NCBI GenBank assembly: GCA_031178025.1
Contig: JAPSJU010000049.1
Location: 1 to 11,438 of the forward strand
DNA length: 11,438 bases
Origin: Agromyces sp.
Lineage (GTDB): Bacteria > Actinomycetota > Actinomycetes > Actinomycetales > Microbacteriaceae
Reading direction: 5' to 3'
The notes beneath the pieces were generated by a model. That model was not told the origin of the DNA. It worked only from the letters and a program-made list of their open reading frames with translations, and did no database searches. A program made the position numbers and the translations under genes. How positions within the stretch are numbered: the first letter of the stretch is position 1; every line of letters begins with the position of its first letter. Positions 7,500-11,438 of this stretch are shown in pieces.

Positions 7500-7515
7500 T
7501 GAATCGTTTCGATTC
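7500..7515. promoter_or_regulatory. LacI-type operator candidate upstream of the lyase promoter
   Basis: TGAATCGTTTCG (7500-7511) matches the importer operator core TGAATCGATTCA at 10 of 12 positions. It overlaps a perfect inverted repeat, GAATCG-TTT-CGATTC (7501-7515). It lies 3 bp upstream of the lyase -35 box. Together with the palindrome at 1927-1940 it suggests that one LacI-family repressor controls both importer and lyase. The half-sites are spread by 5 bp relative to the compact palindrome, so the binding mode may differ. Confidence 0.65.
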
Positions 7516-7518
7516 TCC

Positions 7519-7548
7519 TTGACAGCGGACGGCACGCGGGAATAGCGT
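7519..7548 (+). promoter_or_regulatory. Candidate promoter of the lyase gene
   Basis: A perfect TTGACA (7519-7524) is followed after 18 bp by TAGCGT (7543-7548, TAnnnT pattern). Transcription would start near 7555, leaving a leader of about 175 nt before the GTG start. Operator-like sites lie immediately upstream (7500-7515) and across the predicted start site (7556-7569). Confidence 0.55.
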
Positions 7549-7555
7549 CGTCGGT

Positions 7556-7569
7556 GGAAAGCGCATTCC
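7556..7569. promoter_or_regulatory. Second, different LacI-type operator candidate at the lyase transcription start
   Basis: GGAAAGCGCATTCC pairs at 6 of 7 positions per arm around a central CpG and differs by one base from the perfect palindrome GGAAAGCGCTTTCC, a form common among LacI-family operators. It lies at about +1 to +14 of the candidate promoter. Its half-site is unrelated to TGAATC, so a second LacI-family regulator encoded outside the window would be needed. Confidence 0.45.
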
Positions 7570-7728
7570 CACCATGCCGGCCCGACGACGTGCGACCGTG
7601 ACCGGTCAGCCCGACGCTCGAGACCAGGCATGCGAGGACGGCGCTGGGCACGGAAACCAGGGCGGACGTCCCAGAAGCGGCTCGATCTGCTCACCATCAC
7701 TCACTCGATCACAAGGACGTGAATCAAC

Positions 7729-10700
7729 GTGCGAAATCCACTGCGCAACGTCATTCCCCTCATGCTCTCGGTGGCCGTGGGGCTCTCCCTGTTCGGCGTC
7801 AACGCGCCGGCAGCAGCCGCCCCGCCATCCGACGCCCGACCGGTGGAATACCTGACCCGGGGCCTCGTCGCAGCGCAATCCGCGAACGGGATCTTCCTCA
7901 GCTGGCGCTTCCTCGGCGACGAGCCCGACGGCCTCGCCTGGAACGTCTACCGCAAGGACGGCGCCGCCGACTTCGCGAAGATCGCGACCGTCGAACCGCG
8001 CGATGTCGAGCCCGAGAGCGACTACGAGACGAACCCGGGCATCGTGAAGGAGAACGTGACCCCGTCGAACTACACCGACCCCGACGGCCAGCTCACCTCG
8101 ACCTACGAGGTGGCCCCGGTCGTCGACGGCGTCGAGGGCGCGCGGCAGGGCATGAGCGTGCCCATGCTGTCGGCCCTGACCGGGGGCGCCGGGCAGGCCG
8201 GCCGAGGCGCCGCGCACTACATCCCGCTGAAGCCCGCCCCGGCCCCCGTGCCGCTCGCGCACTTCACCTACCGCGGCAACACGTTCGGCCCGAGCACGAG
8301 CCTCAGCCCCGCGAGCATGGTGGTCCCGGGCACCGAGAACCAGCACTGGTACGTCGTGGACATGGACCTGCTCCGGGAGTTCCGCGTGGCGTACGAGGAG
8401 CAGGCGACCGTGACGCAGGAGCAGCTCGACGGCTGGGTCGCCGAGCTCAACGAGCACAACACGACGCCCAACGCGCTCGGCGTCGCCAGCTACACCTCCG
8501 CGCGGCCGCTCACGAACGCCCTCGTCGACGGCAAGATCACGGAGGCCCTCTACGACGAGCTGGAGGGGGAGTTCATCCGGTACGTCGAGAACCTCGACGC
8601 CGGCACGTCGCTTCCCTACGCGAAGACCGCCACGGGCGCGATCCTCACGTCGCAGAGCGCGACGTACTCGACCCACGACATGACGGTCGGTGACTTCGAC
8701 GGCGACGGCGAATACGAGATCGTCGTCAAGTGGCGCGGGACGCAGCAGGACCCCATGTACTCCGAGCCGATCTTCGGCGGGCGCAACACCACGACCGCGC
8801 CCGAGTACATCGACGTGTACAAGCAGGACGGAACGATGCTGTTCCGCGTCGACATGGGCTACAACGTGCGAGCGGCCAACGACCACGAGACGACGCTCTT
8901 CGCCGAGGACTTCGACGGCGACGGGAAGTCCGAGCTCATGCTCAAGACCGCCCTCGGCACCCGCATCGGCAACTGGGACGAGGCCTCGCAGTCCGTCGTC
9001 TACCCCGACTCGGGCGTCGTGGGCGGCGAGGACGGCCTGAACTCCACGACGGACAGGTTCGCGGAGTACTTCGCCACCGGCGACACGGAGGCACTCGACA
9101 CCTACTGGTCGCTCCTGAACAGCTTCACCATCTCCTACCGCAGCCCCACGGTCGGCGGCGGCAACGACGGACCGAATGACCCGGCCCTGAAGCGCTGGAT
9201 CAAGACGTACCACGTCGGCCCCATCGGCCCCGCCAAGGACGACCAGGAGTTCTTCTCGGCGTTCGAGTGGGACGCCGAAGCCGGCGCCGGCGTGCTCGTG
9301 GACAGCGAGACGTACCCGTTCCCGTACGAGGCCAGCGTCGACGGCGAGAACTGGGCCATGACGCCCGCCACCCAGCGCGGCAACTACTCGTACCTGGCCT
9401 TCCCCGGCCCGGGCGCAGGAAGCTCGGCCAGCGACTACAAGGCGCAGATCATGGCGGAGCGGGAAGCGTACTGGCTGGAGCATCCGTGGAAGCCGGCCTC
9501 GTACGGCGACGCGCAGGGCAACCGGCCCAACCGGTACGTCGGCGTCGTCGCGGCCCTCGACGGCGTCCACAAGTACGCCGTGTCGCAGCGCGGCTACTAC
9601 CACCGCACGACCCTCGCCGCGTTCGACATCGTGGACGGGCAGGTCAACCTGCAGGCGAGCTTCGACTCGGATGACCCGCAGTACTGGTCGCTCGGCGGAA
9701 GCGCCTACGACTACCGGAACCGCGGCAACCACGACACCAAGTCCGCCGACCTCGACGGTGACGGCTGGGATGAGGTCGTGCTGAAGGGCATGGTGCTGGG
9801 GCTCGACGCCGACAGGACGAAGATCCTGCCCAAGGTGCTGAACGGCGACGTCATGCCGACGATCGAGGGACTGGACGGCGTTCCGCCGGTCGCGGGCGTC
9901 TTCCAGTTCGCCACCGACGAGGTGCGGAACAACCCGCTGAACGTCTGGGCCCCGCTCCGCCACGGCGACCGCGGCGCCCTGCTTCCCGTCGACAAGGACG
10001 ACAACATCCGGGAGTGGTCCGGCATGGAGGAACACCTGCTCGACGACATCCGGACCGGCCATCACCTCGGCTGGATCCCGGGCCCGGCAGGCTACGACCC
10101 GATGAAGGGGAAGCGGCTGAACGAGGAGGGTGAGGTCGTCACCGAGAACTCGCTCATCTTCGGCGTGTACGCGGGGAGCGACGACGAGGGCAGTGTCGCC
10201 GGCAACTACTCCAACCGCTGGCCGGGCGCACAGGCCGGCTCGGCGGGCGCGACGCGGGAGGTGCGGAGCATGGTCACCGGCGAGATCCTGACGACCACCG
10301 CCACGTCCCGCGGCATCGCGGCCGGCCAGAACGCCATCTGGTTCGGCGGCGGGCTCACCCACATGGGCGTCAACGGTGCCACCATCCACGCACTCGACGA
10401 CCTGACGTTCGCGACGACTCCCTACCTCGCGACGGGCATGACGTCGACCGGCAACAAGAGCACGCCGACCCTCAAGGCCGACATGTTCGGTGACTGGCGC
10501 GAGGAGCTCATCCTGCGGGCAGGAGGCAACCGCCTGGGCATCGTCACGACGCTGGCGCCCACCGAGTACGGCATCCGCACGCTGATGCACGACCCGATGT
10601 ACCGCAACGGGGTGGCCAACAAGAACAACGGCTACGACCAGGTCGGATTCGCCAGCTTCTACCTGGGCGACGAGGCGGAGCTGCCCGAGATGAGGACCGA

Positions 10701-10989
10701 CATCGCCGTGCCGGCCGCACCTGACACGACGGCGCCGTCCGTCGAGGTGAAGCCGGACTCGAAGGGTGAGGACGGCGTCTACACGAGGGTCTCCTTCCGG
10801 CTGTTCGATGCGGGGAAGATCGCCTCGGTCACGGTGAACGGGGTCGAGCAGGACCTGGCCGACCGGACGCACGCCAACCTCAACGGCGTCACGCCGGGCA
10901 CGTACGGCGGCCGACTCGGCGCCAACGAGCTGCAGGTGCACGACGTGGCGGGCAACGTCACCACCGTGGCGTTCACGCTGGTCGAGTGA
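7729..10989 (+). CDS. Large secreted rhamnogalacturonan lyase (polysaccharide lyase family 11), extended form
   Basis: The 1086-residue protein has a signal peptide (cleavage near Ala31) and no anchor, so it is secreted. PL11 enzymes cut the rhamnose-galacturonate backbone of rhamnogalacturonan I by beta-elimination on a beta-propeller that needs Ca2+. Family signs in order: RGLVA (44-48), NGIFLSWRFLG (53-63) and WNVYR (71-75) in the N-terminal beta domain; HYIPLK (163-168); calcium-type DFDGDG (322-327 and 394-399) and DLDGDG (674-679); YGDAQGNR (592-599); GDWREE (921-926); and LMHDPMYR (952-959). The C-terminal 88 residues, from DTTAPSVEV (about 999), form an Ig-like module with VSFRLFDAGKI and VHDVAGNVT, common at the ends of secreted actinobacterial carbohydrate enzymes. 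Compact PL11 enzymes such as Bacillus YesW have about 620 residues; here extra segments at about 172-312 and 410-590 add to the length. The GTG start has AAGGA 11 nt upstream (7713-7717). Endo or exo action cannot be decided. Confidence 0.88.
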   Translation: MRNPLRNVIPLMLSVAVGLSLFGVNAPAAAAPPSDARPVEYLTRGLVAAQSANGIFLSWRFLGDEPDGLAWNVYRKDGAADFAKIATVEPRDVEPESDYETNPGIVKENVTPSNYTDPDGQLTSTYEVAPVVDGVEGARQGMSVPMLSALTGGAGQAGRGAAHYIPLKPAPAPVPLAHFTYRGNTFGPSTSLSPASMVVPGTENQHWYVVDMDLLREFRVAYEEQATVTQEQLDGWVAELNEHNTTPNALGVASYTSARPLTNALVDGKITEALYDELEGEFIRYVENLDAGTSLPYAKTATGAILTSQSATYSTHDMTVGDFDGDGEYEIVVKWRGTQQDPMYSEPIFGGRNTTTAPEYIDVYKQDGTMLFRVDMGYNVRAANDHETTLFAEDFDGDGKSELMLKTALGTRIGNWDEASQSVVYPDSGVVGGEDGLNSTTDRFAEYFATGDTEALDTYWSLLNSFTISYRSPTVGGGNDGPNDPALKRWIKTYHVGPIGPAKDDQEFFSAFEWDAEAGAGVLVDSETYPFPYEASVDGENWAMTPATQRGNYSYLAFPGPGAGSSASDYKAQIMAEREAYWLEHPWKPASYGDAQGNRPNRYVGVVAALDGVHKYAVSQRGYYHRTTLAAFDIVDGQVNLQASFDSDDPQYWSLGGSAYDYRNRGNHDTKSADLDGDGWDEVVLKGMVLGLDADRTKILPKVLNGDVMPTIEGLDGVPPVAGVFQFATDEVRNNPLNVWAPLRHGDRGALLPVDKDDNIREWSGMEEHLLDDIRTGHHLGWIPGPAGYDPMKGKRLNEEGEVVTENSLIFGVYAGSDDEGSVAGNYSNRWPGAQAGSAGATREVRSMVTGEILTTTATSRGIAAGQNAIWFGGGLTHMGVNGATIHALDDLTFATTPYLATGMTSTGNKSTPTLKADMFGDWREELILRAGGNRLGIVTTLAPTEYGIRTLMHDPMYRNGVANKNNGYDQVGFASFYLGDEAELPEMRTDIAVPAAPDTTAPSVEVKPDSKGEDGVYTRVSFRLFDAGKIASVTVNGVEQDLADRTHANLNGVTPGTYGGRLGANELQVHDVAGNVTTVAFTLVE

Positions 10990-10995
10990 CGGCGG

Positions 10996-11017
10996 GGGAT
11001 CCCGGCGACGGGATCCC
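10996..11017 (+). terminator. Hairpin after the lyase gene
   Basis: GGGATCCCG (10996-11004) and CGGGATCCC (11009-11017) form a perfect 9-bp stem with a GCGA tetraloop, starting 6 bp after the lyase stop. There is no T-tract. Together with the following longer hairpin it likely terminates lyase transcription. Confidence 0.65.
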
Positions 11018-11023
11018 GGCAGC

Positions 11024-11061
11024 TCGGGGAGGGTCGGTCCGCACGGGCCGGCCCTCCTCGG
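11024..11061. terminator. Long hairpin between convergent genes, probable bidirectional terminator
   Basis: TCGGGGAGGGTCGGTCC (11024-11040) pairs with GGGCCGGCCCTCCTCGG (11045-11061) over 17 bp with four G-T wobbles and a GCAC loop. It lies between the ends of the lyase and the convergent gene at the right edge. As plus-strand RNA the wobbles pair; on the minus strand they become C-A mismatches, so it should work better for the lyase transcript. Confidence 0.65.
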
Positions 11062-11097
11062 CGTGAGGAGTGTCGCCTCGCGGTGACGAGCGGTCGC

Positions 11098-11438
11098 TCA
11101 GTCGCCCTGCGCCAGCTCGTACGACGGCTGCCGCAGCGCCCGCACCCACGGATAGTGGCGCGCACCGGGCAGGGGATGCCGCACCGCGTCGAAGCGCAGG
11201 AGCCGATCCACGGGGCCGGCCGGCCGGCGCAGCTCGAGCTCGGCGAAGGGATGCCACAGGGAGAGCGGCCGGCCCCAGTAGAGGCGCAGGCGCCACGTCG
11301 AGCGCTCGAGTTCGACGGCCAGGTCACCCGGCTCGGCGGGGAGCTCGTCGGGTGCGATGGTGCGGGCGGCGATGAGCACCGGCCCGTGGTCGCCCCGGTA
11401 GGGCAGCAGCGTGCCGAGGCGCGCCCGCGACGGGGATC
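11098..11438 (-). CDS. Unrecognised protein, C-terminal part (N-terminus beyond window)
   Basis: The frame is open from the right edge to a TGA at 11098-11100, giving the last 112 residues of a longer protein. I do not recognise the family. The visible part is rich in Arg, Leu and Trp with no membrane segment or repeat: it starts SPSRARLGTLLPYRGDHGPV, contains WRLRLYWGRPLSLWHPFAEL and ends RALRQPSYELAQGD. A shorter start at the GTG 11377-11379 is possible but has no clear ribosome site, and coding-like sequence continues upstream, so a truncated gene is more likely. It is convergent with the lyase and separated from it by 108 bp holding two hairpins. Nothing links it to the rhamnose locus. 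Confidence 0.65.
   Translation of the reverse strand, partial: SPSRARLGTLLPYRGDHGPVLIAARTIAPDELPAEPGDLAVELERSTWRLRLYWGRPLSLWHPFAELELRRPAGPVDRLLRFDAVRHPLPGARHYPWVRALRQPSYELAQGD

Noticed and set aside
7574..7855. Possible leader peptide or small gene in the lyase leader (93 codons)
   Set aside because: It overlaps the lyase start out of frame, has no ribosome site and no recognisable content.
7606..10941. A 1111-codon open frame antisense to the lyase
   Set aside because: It is a shadow of the G/C-rich third positions of the lyase. Its translation is a low-complexity mix of Arg, Val, His, Asp and Ala without a recognisable domain, while the plus strand encodes a clear signal peptide and PL11 motifs.

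Overview
The window comes from a high-GC actinobacterium. GC is high in every gene, third positions are mostly G or C, there are long antisense open frames, the Shine-Dalgarno sites are strong (AAGGAG type), and two exported lipoproteins carry classical lipoboxes. The style of the LacI regulator, the ABC proteins and the C-terminal domain of the large lyase suggests Microbacteriaceae (Agromyces/Microbacterium-like). That placement is inference, because no rRNA or marker gene is present.

Layout, left to right: a truncated secreted alpha/beta-hydrolase lipoprotein (minus, 1-734); a LacI-family repressor (minus, 817-1833); a divergent control region with a perfect 14-bp palindromic operator (1927-1940); a four-gene CUT2-type sugar ABC importer on the plus strand (ATPase 2004-3548, permeases 3545-4579 and 4576-5640, binding lipoprotein 5682-6734) ending in a strong hairpin (6773-6801); a DUF2231 membrane protein on the minus strand (6829-7341); a 387-bp control region with back-to-back promoters and operator-like sites; a very large secreted family 11 polysaccharide lyase of the rhamnogalacturonan lyase type (plus, 7729-10989, 1086 aa); tandem hairpins (10996-11061); and the C-terminal part of an unrecognised protein (minus, 11098 to the right edge).

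How it fits together: the binding protein matches the rhamnose-binding RhaS type along its whole length. With one ATPase and two different permeases, this points to a RhaSTPQ-type L-rhamnose importer. The lyase would cut the rhamnogalacturonan I backbone of pectin outside the cell. The importer would then take up rhamnose or a small rhamnose-containing product. The LacI repressor is divergent from the importer, and related TGAATCG-containing sites lie at both the importer promoter and the lyase promoter, so the window reads as one pectin/rhamnose utilisation locus. No intracellular rhamnose catabolic gene and no unsaturated rhamnogalacturonyl hydrolase is in the window; they must lie elsewhere if present.

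The parts least explained by known families are the unusually long lyase (insertions of about 140 and 180 residues relative to compact PL11 enzymes) and its promoter, which carries two different LacI-type operator candidates. No RNA gene, CRISPR array, insertion sequence or attachment site was seen.
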